Below, piece after piece: positions 26,769-36,131 of a stretch of 64,000 nucleotides of DNA. This DNA is from DATNPX01 sp036702975. Lineage in GTDB: Bacteria; Cyanobacteriota; Vampirovibrionia; Obscuribacterales; Obscuribacteraceae. Position 1 is the first letter of the stretch; each line of letters begins with the position of its first letter. A program made the translations under genes and the position numbers. The notes under the pieces were generated by a model. That model did no database searches and was not told where the DNA came from. It worked only from the letters and a program-made list of their open reading frames with translations. Where the stretch lies: NCBI GenBank assembly GCA_036702975.1, contig DATNPX010000054.1:186001-250000 (forward strand). The letters are read 5' to 3'.

Positions 26769-27088
26769 TCACCCAAATCTATTTTCGTCTGATGGAAGCG
26801 TGATGGGCTTGTCTCTTAATCCTCTTCTATCAGAGCTGCGTATCATCGAACGCTGCTCTGCCTGAGCGGAAAATTTCAAGTTGATTGAGGTCGTAATTTC
26901 TAACAAACTCCAGATGCTGCCCAGCCCATGCCACGACATCTTGAACTGATGATTATCGTTCATAAGGAGAGCCTGTTCGTCCGATGTCAGATCGGTGACT
27001 AAATCTCTCAAGGCCGCCCCAGGTATTTATCGATATCTTCAAGGACCCGCTTCAATCGATTAAGCTTAGCCGTCGAATCTGGTGTCAT
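26769..27088 (-). pseudogene. Possible frameshifted small gene
   Basis: From ATG 27088 a short frame (MTPDSTAKLNRLKRVLEDID, then KYLG) ends at a TGA at 27008. The +1-related frame continues smoothly (LRDLVTDLTSDEQALLMNDN, then SWHGLGSIWSLLEITTSINL) to 26769. The break is in the G-run at about 27014-27017; one extra G would fuse both into a roughly 106-residue protein. So this is a broken gene or a homopolymer error. No ribosome site is evident and no family is known. Convergent with the antitoxin gene. Confidence 0.35.
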
Positions 27089-27142
27089 TCAGTATCAGGA
27101 CTAGAAACGGGATAGAAAGTTTTCTGCAAAAACTAAAACTAT

Positions 27143-27216
27143 TGCGCCCAGAGAGATTCGAACTCCCGACCTTATGGTTCGAAGCCATGCGCTCTATCCA
27201 GCTGAGCTATGGGCGC
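27143..27216 (-). tRNA. tRNA-Arg (anticodon UCG)
   Basis: Complete cloverleaf on the minus strand: acceptor GCGCCCA/TGGGCGC, D-arm GCTC...GAGC, anticodon loop CTTCGAA (UCG, reads CGA), T-arm GGGAG-TTCGAAT-CTCTC, discriminator A at 27143. CCA is not encoded. The anticodon stem has a weak first pair (C-A), the rest pair well. It stands at the right end of the accessory-looking stretch. Confidence 0.95.
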
Positions 27217-27514
27217 GTATACACGGAAAATCTCCGACCTCATACATGCTAGCGTGGTTCTAAGCGCTCCGTCAAGCGCCGAAGCGGCGGCATCCCAAGC
27301 ACCGTCGCACATAGACCGAGAGTAGGCTCCTCCTTCAAGCGCCTCTGCGTGGACCTTGTCAGTACAACCACCAGTGCTCCCGCCGAATCCTTCATCACCA
27401 AATCCTTCAAGATTCATAAAAGCAACTCCCTCCCCGATCCAACCGGCACGTCTCGTGTTAGCTTGAATGCAGATGATGACTTTAAAAGCTCATCCAAACT
27501 TCTAAAGGCCGCCG

Positions 27515-28225
27515 ATGTTCCCATTAAAAGACAACATTCCGTCCGAAACTATACCGATTGTCAACTATCTGTTAATCGCGATCTGTACGCTTGTCTTTCT
27601 CTCCGAAATCTCCCAAGGTTCAGCCGGACTCGAACAATTCATCGATACATACGGCTTGATTCCAAGCGATCTCTTGCACTCCATGAGTATGCCTGAGGTG
27701 AGTACGGTGTTTTCCTCAATGTTCCTGCATGCCGGTTGGGACCACTTGTTAGGCAACATGTGGTTCCTTTACATTTTCGGTGACAACGTCGAAGACCGCT
27801 TCGGGCACATCGGTTACTTATTCTTCTATCTCTTCTGCGGAATCTGTGCTGCCGCCACTCAAGTAATGATCAACGCCGATTCGACCATCGCTATGATCGG
27901 CGCAAGTGGCGCGATCTCCGGAGTGCTCGGATATTACTTTGTCACCTATCCTCAAGCGCAGGTCTTAACGCTCGTACCGCTCGGTGGATTTTCGCGTGTC
28001 ACCGAAGTGCCCGCGATTATTTTTCTCGGCATCTGGTTTGCATTGCAATTCTTCACCGGCGTCACCTCATTGGCCGTTGCCTCACCACATGAAGCAGGCG
28101 GCGTAGCTTTCTGGGCGCACGTCGGTGGATTCGTCGCAGGCGTTGTTCTCGCATTCATCTTGCCAAAGCAAAAGCAGATCGGCGACTATTCAAATTACAA
28201 CAACGACTATAACGAGTGGCGCTAA
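27515..28225 (+). CDS. Rhomboid-family intramembrane serine protease
   Basis: 236 residues, six or seven membrane helices. Catalytic dyad Ser131 in IGASGAISGVLGY (GxSG motif) and His202 in WAHVGGFVAG. The L1 loop with DHLLGNMWFLYIFGDNVEDRFG (HxxxN, WR-like) is typical of bacterial rhomboids. Cleaves transmembrane segments of client proteins in the cytoplasmic membrane. ATG at 27515. The next gene starts 7 bp after its stop, so the two probably form an operon with the esterase. Confidence 0.95.
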   Translation: MFPLKDNIPSETIPIVNYLLIAICTLVFLSEISQGSAGLEQFIDTYGLIPSDLLHSMSMPEVSTVFSSMFLHAGWDHLLGNMWFLYIFGDNVEDRFGHIGYLFFYLFCGICAAATQVMINADSTIAMIGASGAISGVLGYYFVTYPQAQVLTLVPLGGFSRVTEVPAIIFLGIWFALQFFTGVTSLAVASPHEAGGVAFWAHVGGFVAGVVLAFILPKQKQIGDYSNYNNDYNEWR

Positions 28226-28232
28226 CAAACAA

Positions 28233-29138
28233 ATGTCGACTTCTTCAATTTCGAAGCAGCTTCAAACATTCGAATTGAACTTCGCTGGCATCAACAGAAA
28301 AGTCGACTATTTTGTTCCTACCAATTTGAAGGAGCCATCTCCCGTGGTGCTCATGTTGCATGGTGCCGGGGGCACGTCTCTCATGGCAGCGAAGCAAACT
28401 GATTGGTGCGCAAAAGCCGAACAGGAAAAATTCATAGTTGTCTTCCCAAACGGTGTCTCCTTTGATCCTTCGCGACCGAGCGGATTCCTACGCAATCCCC
28501 AAGTTTGGAATTCCGGTGTCGAACGTGGGTCCGCACGCATCAATTACACAGACGATGTTGGATTCATCAATCTCTTGCTCGAATCCATGCGCGAAAGGTT
28601 CGAGCACTTAATCGATCCGAAAAAGATATTTGCTGCAGGATTTTCCAACGGTGGCGGAATGTGCTGGCGGCTCGGAATTGAACTGAGTGCAAAGCTAGCT
28701 GGTATCGCTGTCGTCTGTTCCTATTTATCCTTGCCTGAGCCCTGGCAACAAGAGCGCCCCGTTCCTGCAGTGATAATCGCTTGTCTGGATGATCCCCTTG
28801 TTCCGATTGATGGTGGACCGGTTCGAGACATCTGGTCCAGAGCCGAGATTTTTCGACCATCAGTAATGCAGTCGGTAGAAAAATACGCAGCGCTTGTTGG
28901 CTGTTCCGACCCTCCCACCAGCAAGCAAATCAACGAACAGGTGTTGCTTCAGTCCTACTCGAGCACGAGCCCTCCGTTTAATGACAAAAAGACTCGCGTC
29001 GACTTTTATTCTGTCTCCGGCGCTGGGCATGCTTATCCAGGAGGTCCGCGCCTGCTCTCCGAGCGGATTGCTGGTAAACCGACCGATGCCCTACGAGCTA
29101 CCGACGTAATCTGGCGGTTCTTCACCGAAACTGCCTGA
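28233..29138 (+). CDS. CE1-type esterase (LpqC/PHB-depolymerase-like)
   Basis: 301 residues from the ATG at 28233, 7 bp after the rhomboid stop (a longer frame from 28125 only runs through the rhomboid gene). Alpha/beta-hydrolase: oxyanion strand VVLMLHGAGGTS, nucleophile elbow AAGFSNGGGM with Ser138, acid region ACLDDPLVP and catalytic His in SGAGHAYPGGP. The family splits feruloyl, acetyl or short polyhydroxyalkanoate esters. No signal peptide, so perhaps an intracellular or non-classically exported enzyme. Possibly co-transcribed with the rhomboid protease, without an evident functional link. Confidence 0.88.
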   Translation: MSTSSISKQLQTFELNFAGINRKVDYFVPTNLKEPSPVVLMLHGAGGTSLMAAKQTDWCAKAEQEKFIVVFPNGVSFDPSRPSGFLRNPQVWNSGVERGSARINYTDDVGFINLLLESMRERFEHLIDPKKIFAAGFSNGGGMCWRLGIELSAKLAGIAVVCSYLSLPEPWQQERPVPAVIIACLDDPLVPIDGGPVRDIWSRAEIFRPSVMQSVEKYAALVGCSDPPTSKQINEQVLLQSYSSTSPPFNDKKTRVDFYSVSGAGHAYPGGPRLLSERIAGKPTDALRATDVIWRFFTETA

Positions 29139-29465
29139 TTTGCACCGCCGGATCTCGTTCGCTGGATGAAAAGACCGCCTGGTAGCGCTTGGCTAGGGAG
29201 ATTAAATCCCCTTGGCTCAGATTAAAGAAGGTATAATTCTGCACTTTTCAGGCACATAAGGCAGCACTGATTTGGCTACCGGGTTATTCTAGTAGAGTTC
29301 ATCCGGTCGCATGAAGCTTCGAGCCTCATAGCGTTTTGCCGAACCAGCACGGGTGCAGGATTCACGGGTTCACCAGAGTTAGAAACTAATCGATTCAGGT
29401 ATCACCAGGCTGTAAAAGTAGACAGTAAATGAGATATGTGACCGCGAGGTCTCGGGAGTGTTGCT
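29139..29465. other. Intergenic region with a promoter-like box
   Basis: 327 bp before the 385-residue hypothetical gene. It contains a consensus -10 hexamer TATAAT at about 29231-29236 but no good -35 at standard spacing (TTGGCT is 14 bases away). A GGGAG site 8-9 bases before the TTG start of the next gene is present at the right edge. No coding frame or strong terminator seen. Confidence 0.4.
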
Positions 29466-30623
29466 TTGACGAACGATAAACCAATGAATGAAGATCTGGC
29501 GGCTAAGATTCTTGGCGCCATGAAGAAGGCTTACACCGGAGAACAAACTGTCCGCTGGTTAGCCAACCTCAATGACGATTTAACCGTGGTCAATAAAGGA
29601 AAGAGTACGGCGCCATCGCCGAGCCAGGATCTTTCAGTTCGTTCGATTACCATTCTTGACCGCTTGTTCGATGATTTCCAGCGCTACTGTTTTGAATTCA
29701 ACAAAACCGTAACGGAAATTGAATATCGCGTTCAGTGCGAACGTCCGAAACCGGTCAATTTGCAGATGCCATATCGCGAAGAGCCGATCATTTGCCAAGG
29801 CCACATTTCAACTACCGTTTGGTCGATGATCGTTCAGGCGCAGGAAAGCACCGTCAGTGTGTTCATCGTACCTATCGATTTCTTGCTGGGCTTCCATCAT
29901 GAGCGCGCTAATTACCAACCGCACATGACTATGCACGCTGTAAAAAATAGTCTCGGAGCTCTCACTTGGCAGATTGACGGCGTCATTGTGCAGACAAGTA
30001 TGTTGCCTACGATTTCCAAGAAACTTTTCGCTGCTCTTATTCGCGTGTTCAACGGTGAAGTTGAATACACGACGAAGTTCCAAATGATCAAAGATGCAAA
30101 TCCGGTTCCAGCTACCACCACTGAAATGATGGCTAGACCGCAGAGCTACCAGGATGCAGGCTTTGAACTCTTGAAGCCGTCCATGCCACCAAATATGAAT
30201 CTGGGTCAAGCCGTTCGCGACCAGCAAGCTGCAATTGAAGCGGCCAAAGCCGCGGCCACTCCTGGATATTCGCAGCAACAGTTAGCAGCAGCTCAAGCGG
30301 CCGCCGCTGCTCAAGCCGCAGCAGCAGCTCAAGCAGCACAAGCACGGGCAGCCGCTCCCACGGCTACAGCAGCCCCTGTGGCGGCAGGCAGTCCTGAGGA
30401 GGCTCTCTTGCACAGCGCGATGGCGTTGGAGGCGTCAATTGATGTATTCCAGAAAGCCCTGGAAAAAGGCATGGAAGAGCTGACGGCTTTGAGTGTCAAA
30501 GCGATGCAGAATCAAGATATCGTGTTTGCTCAACGTTCGGTCAAACGCAGTGCAGCGCTGAAGCAATTCAGAGACCAAGCCGCCCACTTTATGAACGAGT
30601 GGCGCACTGCCTGCAAAGACTGA
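29466..30623 (+). CDS. Cytosolic hypothetical protein with Ala/Gln-rich linker
   Basis: 385 residues. TTG start at 29466 supported by GGGAG 8-9 bases upstream; ATG at 29484 is the alternative. Residues 1-240 form a folded domain (VRWLANLNDDLTVVNK, SITILDRLFDDFQRYCFEFN, VWSMIVQAQESTVSVFIVP, QIDGVIVQTSMLPTISKKL) that I do not recognise. It is followed by about 60 residues of almost pure Ala/Gln (AAAQAAAAAQAAQARAAAP), then a C-terminal helical hairpin (MALEASIDVFQKALEKGMEE). No signal peptide. The layout, a domain plus a flexible linker plus a coiled-coil tail, suggests an adaptor or structural role. Monocistronic, convergent with the AidB-like gene (11 bp apart). Confidence 0.72.
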   Translation: MTNDKPMNEDLAAKILGAMKKAYTGEQTVRWLANLNDDLTVVNKGKSTAPSPSQDLSVRSITILDRLFDDFQRYCFEFNKTVTEIEYRVQCERPKPVNLQMPYREEPIICQGHISTTVWSMIVQAQESTVSVFIVPIDFLLGFHHERANYQPHMTMHAVKNSLGALTWQIDGVIVQTSMLPTISKKLFAALIRVFNGEVEYTTKFQMIKDANPVPATTTEMMARPQSYQDAGFELLKPSMPPNMNLGQAVRDQQAAIEAAKAAATPGYSQQQLAAAQAAAAAQAAAAAQAAQARAAAPTATAAPVAAGSPEEALLHSAMALEASIDVFQKALEKGMEELTALSVKAMQNQDIVFAQRSVKRSAALKQFRDQAAHFMNEWRTACKD

Positions 30624-30634
30624 TTGCTTGACGG

Positions 30635-32329
30635 CTAATTCAGTACAGCCTGGTGCCTCCTTAGTTCGTGAGGTGTCGGCATTCCGCGTTCGATTATCTG
30701 CGTCATTTTCGCCGAACTATTTAATGTGCCGAAGCTGTCTCCCCAGTTTCTTTCTAATCGAGAGGAGCAGAATGCGTCAGATATCGCATTTGGTGCATGC
30801 TGAACCAGCAGAGCGCCGGTAACGCAAAGGGCAAGTTTTTCCGTTAGACTACGCGCATCGCGTTCATTCGGAGACTTGATCGTCGCGGCTAGTTCGCCCT
30901 CTAACTGATCGGCGTAACGGTCGAGGAGCTGGTTGGCACCTTTTGCACGTCTCCATTCGCCTCTAATGAGGTCGACGGCTTCAGGTGACTTGGCGATCGC
31001 CCGGAGAACGTCCAGGCACATCACATTTCCCGACCCCTCCCATATCGAATTGACGGGCATCTCTCGATAGACGCGAGCCATAACACCTTCTTCGGTATAA
31101 CCGTTGCCACCCATAACCTCCATCGCCTCGACTCCAAGTGAAGGAGCGCGTTTGCAGATCCAGTATTTAGCGGCAGGAGTGACGATGCGTTTGAACGCTT
31201 TTTCCTCTTCTTTTTCCGGATTGTCGAACGCTCTTGCCGTACGCATCGCGAGCGCGATTGCACCCTCTGACTCTAAAATTAGGTCGGCAAGCACGTTCTG
31301 CATGAGCTCATGCTCGACCAACCTTTTTCCGAATGTCTGTCTGTAAGAAGCATGGTTCAGGGCCTGCGCAACCACCTGACGCATTAATCCGGACGAGCCG
31401 AGCGCGCAATCTAGGCGTGTATAGGTGGCCATATCAATAATGACTGGAATTCCGCGACCTTCCTCACCAATTAGATAACCGCTGGCGTTTTGAAACTCCA
31501 CTTCGCTCGACGCGTTGGATTTATTTCCGAGTTTTTCTTTCAGTCGCTGTATGCGGATAGCGTTTTTAGAGCCGTCAGGTAGCCAGCGTGGGACGAAGAA
31601 ACAAGATGGTCCGGATTTTGTCTGAGCAACGACCAGGAATGCGTCGCACATCGGTGCTGACATGAACCACTTGTGCCCGACAATAGTGTAGGGATCTACG
31701 GCCGATCCAGTCGCAGTTGCACGCGTCGTATTTGCGCGTACATCAGAGCCGCCTTGTTTTTCCGTCATGGCCATGCCGATCATGGCGCCGCTTTTCTCCG
31801 TGACCGGTCGAAATGATTGGTCATATTCACGCGAGTATATTTTAGGCAACCACACACTTGCGATGTCTGCTCGTTTGGCGATCGTGGGAACCGAACCATA
31901 CGTCATGGTGACTGGGCACTGTGTGCCAGACTCGATCTCCACTTGAAGCATTGCGGCCGCGGCGCGCGCCACGTGCGCTCCCGGTTTTGGATCGGACCAT
32001 GGCGCTGAATGAATTCCTTGTTTGACGGCTGCGGCCATTATTTTGTGATATGCCGGGTGAAAATCTACCTGGTCTATACGGTTGCCGAAGCGATCGAACA
32101 GCTTCAAAACAGGCTCGTATTTGTTAGCCAATGCTGCCTGCTCATAAAGTTCCGCCTTACCGAGCAGTTCACCCCACTTTTGCAGATTGTCGTGCGCCCA
32201 TGACCCGCCTTCTCTCTCGACCGCTTCCTGTAGAGCGATATTAGTGGTGTAGAGGTTATATTCGCTGAGGGGCTTGGACTGGTTGAATACTTCATGCGTA
32301 ACGAAGGCATCCCCATTTTCTGCCACCAT
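30635..32329 (-). CDS. AidB-like acyl-CoA dehydrogenase
   Basis: 564 residues from ATG 32329, which has a strong AGGAGG 8 bases upstream and aligns with the N terminus of E. coli AidB (VFNQ..PL...NLY). A longer frame to 32422 is unlikely. Recognised segments: AVEREGGSWAHDNL, CPVTMTYGSVPT, GMAMTEKQGGSDVRANTTRA (FAD and substrate loop), VGHKWFMSAPMCDAFLVVAQT, LKEKLGNKSNASSEVEF, TRLDCALGSSGLMRQ, MEVMGGNGYTEE, and YREMPVNSIWEGSGNVMCLDVLRA. AidB is induced in the adaptive response to alkylation, binds DNA and FAD, and may destroy alkylating agents. Whether this homologue has the same role is not shown. Slightly longer than E. coli AidB (541). Confidence 0.93.
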   Translation of the reverse strand: MVAENGDAFVTHEVFNQSKPLSEYNLYTTNIALQEAVEREGGSWAHDNLQKWGELLGKAELYEQAALANKYEPVLKLFDRFGNRIDQVDFHPAYHKIMAAAVKQGIHSAPWSDPKPGAHVARAAAAMLQVEIESGTQCPVTMTYGSVPTIAKRADIASVWLPKIYSREYDQSFRPVTEKSGAMIGMAMTEKQGGSDVRANTTRATATGSAVDPYTIVGHKWFMSAPMCDAFLVVAQTKSGPSCFFVPRWLPDGSKNAIRIQRLKEKLGNKSNASSEVEFQNASGYLIGEEGRGIPVIIDMATYTRLDCALGSSGLMRQVVAQALNHASYRQTFGKRLVEHELMQNVLADLILESEGAIALAMRTARAFDNPEKEEEKAFKRIVTPAAKYWICKRAPSLGVEAMEVMGGNGYTEEGVMARVYREMPVNSIWEGSGNVMCLDVLRAIAKSPEAVDLIRGEWRRAKGANQLLDRYADQLEGELAATIKSPNERDARSLTEKLALCVTGALLVQHAPNAISDAFCSSRLERNWGDSFGTLNSSAKMTQIIERGMPTPHELRRHQAVLN

Positions 32330-32769
32330 GCCAAAACCTCCTGGTTGGATATTATGTCCGCATAGAGATATTATTGATCGTTTAGCGTGGAATTGCGGTT
32401 CCAATGAGCTACTTGCCATCAACTAAGTGCTTTAGTCGACAGGTTTACAATTTCGAGAAATTACTTTTATAGTGACTTAAATATGCTGCACTGTGAACGT
32501 AGCTGAAGCCGATTTCGGCAGAACTCAATTTCGGCAAAACCCAATCAGTCCGGTAGCGCAAGGACTTTGGGACTCTGGTCCCTTTCTCCAAGCTTTCAAA
32601 GATGCTGAGTCCGATTTCAGACTTGGCCGTTCAGTCTAGTCAATAGTAATATAAACATCAGTGGGGCGTTGAAATGAGCGGTTGTTTTGGGCTGTATGTA
32701 ACAGGCTCCAGTTGAGTCTGGCCTAAATTACCCACAGCGTTTTGGTTCGGGTTTTCTTTGAGGTCTGAG
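32330..32769. other. Divergent promoter region between aidB-like and narL-type genes
   Basis: 440 bp between two divergent start codons. It must hold both promoters. I see a short perfect hairpin GGGAC-TCT-GGTCCC-like element near 32571-32583 and a short direct repeat of TTTCGGCA near 32514-32536. A GAGG site lies before the ATG at 32770. No clear Ada box or other known operator. Confidence 0.4.
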
Positions 32770-33468
32770 ATGGGGTCCGAAGTCTTGAGTTCTATTTCTG
32801 TTTTTATTGCAGACGATCACGAGTTGACGAGGCAAGGACTTCGCTACGCCTTTCGCGACCATAAGTCTGTTGAGATTATTGGTGAAGCCGGCGAGGGCAG
32901 TGATATCGTCAATCAGGTTTGTGCAGAACAGCCAGATGTGGTTTTGATGGACATAGTACTTGATGGCATGGACGGTATCGAGGCGACGAGACAGATTAAA
33001 CGTCAACGGCCGGAAATAAGAGTCGTTATGCTTACATCTCACGACTCAGACGATCGAATCTTTTCTGCCTTCTCGGCCGGCGCTGACGCTTATTGCCTAA
33101 AAACAATTTCGGGCGACATGCTTGTGCAGGCGGTTCAAAGTGTCCATGAGGGTGTTGGCTGGCTAGATCCCGGTATTGCCAAACGAGTGTTGCGTGCTTG
33201 TGTACAGTCAGTAGCTCAGCCCGCTGTGCACGCCAGACAGGCTGCCGACTGTGCCAGTAAAAATGCCGCTTCGCCGTTTCCCTTGAGCGAGCGCGAGTTG
33301 GCTGTGTTGCGCCTCGTCGTCAACGGACTGAGCAATCAGGAGATCGGGGAGCAGCTCTTTCTCAGCCCGGAGACCATTAAGTCTCATCTGCGCAAGATCT
33401 TCGACAAATTGCTGGTGGCTGACCGCACTCAGGCTGCTGTCAAAGCGATTAGAGACGGACTTGTCTAA
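32770..33468 (+). CDS. NarL/LuxR-family response regulator
   Basis: 232 residues from ATG 32770 (GAGG about 7 bases upstream; the frame extends to a TTG at 32758). Receiver domain 10-125 with the acidic pair in FIADDHELTRQGL, phospho-acceptor Asp61 in VVLMDIVLDGMDG, Thr/Ser and Lys in MLTSHDS and CLKTISG. A variable linker of about 45 residues is followed by a LuxR helix-turn-helix (LSERELAVLRLVVNGLSNQE, LFLSPETIKSHLRKIFDKL). The multi-PAS kinase lies tail-to-tail 11 bp away on the other strand and is the likely partner by position. NarL regulators usually pair with HisKA_3 kinases, and this one is HisKA type, so pairing is uncertain. Confidence 0.94.
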   Translation: MGSEVLSSISVFIADDHELTRQGLRYAFRDHKSVEIIGEAGEGSDIVNQVCAEQPDVVLMDIVLDGMDGIEATRQIKRQRPEIRVVMLTSHDSDDRIFSAFSAGADAYCLKTISGDMLVQAVQSVHEGVGWLDPGIAKRVLRACVQSVAQPAVHARQAADCASKNAASPFPLSERELAVLRLVVNGLSNQEIGEQLFLSPETIKSHLRKIFDKLLVADRTQAAVKAIRDGLV

Positions 33469-33479
33469 AAAAAAAAGTA

Positions 33480-35942
33480 TCATGATGGCTTGTCAGCGGC
33501 GGCTCGATCTATGGGCATCGTCGGCAGTGTCACCGTGAATGTGGCTCCTTCGCCCGGAATACTTTTGCATCCAATCTGTCCGCGGTACGAGTCGACTATC
33601 TGTTTGCACAGATACAATCCTAGCCCGGAGTTGGAAAGTATGTTGCGCTTACCCGGACGTTGTTGCGAAACCGGATGAAACAGTGACTTTAGTTCCTGGT
33701 CTGACAAGCCCAGTCCGGAGTCTCGCACTTCAATCTTGATGTTGCCGTTTTCCTCTCCTAGAGAGAGGTGAACATTTCCGCCCGCCGGTGTGAACTTGAT
33801 CGCGTTTTCCAGCAAGTTGGCGATTAGATGCTGCACTGCGGTGCTGTCTGCGTAGACGGCCAACGCGCCGCGCAATGTGTCGGCCTCCGTAACTGTGATG
33901 CTTTTAGACTCGGCGAGCCCCGACGTTTGGCTAACTGCAAAACGTGCTACTGCTTTTACATCCACGGGCTCTTTTTGCAGGGTCTTGCTGTCGGAGTATC
34001 GGTACAGCGCAAGCACTATCTGCACCATTTGCAATAGCTCGGCGTTGCTCTTCTTTAGCAACTCGAGAACGTGCGCTTGTTCTTCATTGAGGGGACCGCT
34101 TGCGCCTTGAAGGAGTGGTCCCAACACGCGGTCTGCTGCTAACAAAGGGGTTTTTAGGTCGTGGGTGAGAATGGCAAAGAAAGAATCTCTTTGTTGTCTA
34201 AGCCTGACCAGCTCGCCGATATCCCTGAAAACAACGACTGCGCCGGCACGAGTGTCATCAACAATAAGTGGAGCGCTGGAAAATTGCACGGTGAGCGGCG
34301 AATGATCTTTGGTCAGGAACGTATCTTCCTCAACGTGACAAGGTTTTCCTGTGTCGATTACAGAAACTACCGGACACTCATTTTTGTTACAGTCTTTGCC
34401 ATTGAGATGTCGTGCGTAGACGAGATCGTGCATGTTTTTAGTTTGAATCTCGTCCAGCTCATAACCGAGCATTTTCTCAGCGGCCGGATTAAGGTATATG
34501 CAGCATCCCTCGGAATCAATTTGAAAAATTCCCTCTCTCATACTCGATAGAATTGCTCGCAACCTGGTCTCTGTGCGCATGGCTTGAAGACCCTGACTGG
34601 TCGTCAATTCATCGGCCTTCCAGTGGTCTATTTGCTGACCGACGCTGGCGGCGATTGAAGTGAGTGTTTGCAACACTTCCTTGTCCGGCTCTTGCGGCTT
34701 AGGAGAGAAAAACACCATGCAGGCCGAACATCCCTGCTCCGATATGATTGGCAGCGCCAGAGCCGTTCCCGAATTAAAGTAGTGAGGCGACAGGTTTAAT
34801 TGTCTCGCGGATTTTTCTTCGACTGAACGGGAGATCCATGTCGGTCGCTGTTCCGAAATTGTACTTTCAATGAACTCTTGTGCATTTTGCAAAAGTTTCG
34901 CTGATATGGGCATACCGGTTGCATTGTCTAGTGATTCGGATAGATAGTCGCATGCACGTCTTGCCTTGCTGTTTGTATCCGGCCTTATCCAAATGCCACC
35001 CCAATCCCATCCCAGATTTGTGCAAATCGATGCGAGAATTTGCGGTGCGGCTTCTTGCATCGATTTTGCTACTGCCAGTATGGCCGTGACTGAGTATTGA
35101 GCGTGCAGATATTGGTCCGCGCGCAAGCGTTTTGCAGATTCTCGATCTAGTGCTTTGATGGTTCGCTCTAACTCTGCCTTCGCTAAAACCTGGTCGTGTA
35201 TATCTGTCGAGGTTCCGAACCAGTGTTTGACGGTTCCGTCAGTGTTGCATAGCGCAGTAGCTCGCGAGTGGAACCATCGATAGTTGCCGTCCTTATCTTT
35301 CACTCTGTGGTCTATGCTGAATTGTTGGCGGCTCTGATAAGCTTCGTTCCAGGCTGAACGAGTACGCTCTCTATCTTCTGGATGAAGGAGCCCGTACCAC
35401 TCATACTTAACTTCTTCCTGTGTCCAACCGGTGTAGTCGAGAAGACGTTTATTTGCGTATTCACAATAGTTGTTGTGATCCACACACCAGATCAAATGTG
35501 GCAAAGCTTCCATCAATTCCCACGGATCAGACGTGTCTGTTACAAGCGTTCCAGCTGAACCTGCTACTTGAAATTTTTTTCCGTCGAAAACTTGCTGTTG
35601 TATTTTCGTGAGCGAAAGAATGCAATAAGACTCTGTATTGCAAAATTGCGGTTGCCCTTTCACGAGATAAATGGCGGGACGACCAGACTTTAGCTCCAGC
35701 TCAAATTGCCATGTTTTCTCTTCACCATCAGTAATGCAAACAGAAACTAGTGCAATCAAGGGCGCCGCGCTTGGATGTGCAAGTGCTTGCTCGAGCTGCT
35801 CCAACTCGATCCCGGCTTCCGTGAGCAGGTGCTTGTTGGCGTAGAGTAGTTTTCCGTCTTTTGTTAGTACGCACACTGAATGTGGTATCAGGTCACCACA
35901 TTCCTTCAAAGCTTCCAACTGGTTAGACTTGATTCGATTCAT
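33480..35942 (-). CDS. Soluble multi-PAS/GAF sensor histidine kinase
   Basis: 820 residues, no membrane helix. PAS about 12-125, PAS/PAC about 140-262 (LPHLIWCVDHNNYCEYANKR, with the PAC ending HWFGTSTDIHDQ), GAF about 285-455, a third PAS about 465-575 (MREGIFQIDSEGCCIYLNPA), HisKA with His594 in FFAILTHDLKTPLLAADRVLG, HATPase_c about 690-810 (LIANLLENAIKFTPAGG, VRDSGLGLSDQELKSLF, NSGLGLYLCKQI). Cys residues in the third PAS (CNKNECP) could make it redox responsive; this is speculation. ATG start at 35942. Convergent with the NarL-type regulator. Confidence 0.94.
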   Translation of the reverse strand: MNRIKSNQLEALKECGDLIPHSVCVLTKDGKLLYANKHLLTEAGIELEQLEQALAHPSAAPLIALVSVCITDGEEKTWQFELELKSGRPAIYLVKGQPQFCNTESYCILSLTKIQQQVFDGKKFQVAGSAGTLVTDTSDPWELMEALPHLIWCVDHNNYCEYANKRLLDYTGWTQEEVKYEWYGLLHPEDRERTRSAWNEAYQSRQQFSIDHRVKDKDGNYRWFHSRATALCNTDGTVKHWFGTSTDIHDQVLAKAELERTIKALDRESAKRLRADQYLHAQYSVTAILAVAKSMQEAAPQILASICTNLGWDWGGIWIRPDTNSKARRACDYLSESLDNATGMPISAKLLQNAQEFIESTISEQRPTWISRSVEEKSARQLNLSPHYFNSGTALALPIISEQGCSACMVFFSPKPQEPDKEVLQTLTSIAASVGQQIDHWKADELTTSQGLQAMRTETRLRAILSSMREGIFQIDSEGCCIYLNPAAEKMLGYELDEIQTKNMHDLVYARHLNGKDCNKNECPVVSVIDTGKPCHVEEDTFLTKDHSPLTVQFSSAPLIVDDTRAGAVVVFRDIGELVRLRQQRDSFFAILTHDLKTPLLAADRVLGPLLQGASGPLNEEQAHVLELLKKSNAELLQMVQIVLALYRYSDSKTLQKEPVDVKAVARFAVSQTSGLAESKSITVTEADTLRGALAVYADSTAVQHLIANLLENAIKFTPAGGNVHLSLGEENGNIKIEVRDSGLGLSDQELKSLFHPVSQQRPGKRNILSNSGLGLYLCKQIVDSYRGQIGCKSIPGEGATFTVTLPTMPIDRAAADKPS

Positions 35943-36131
35943 TATCCGTCGCCATCGGAGCAGACGTCCTGTTTATGCCCAAAGCTGGAAAGATTCTCCG
36001 TCTTCCTGGAAATTTGGTCAAAAATTGTCAATGGCTGAAGGTTTCGATTAATAACCGAAGAGGTTTTCAACTAGTGTTTCAGTGGTATGACCAAGTGTAG
36101 ACTGAGATTTGGTGTTGTAGGAGATTCTTAC

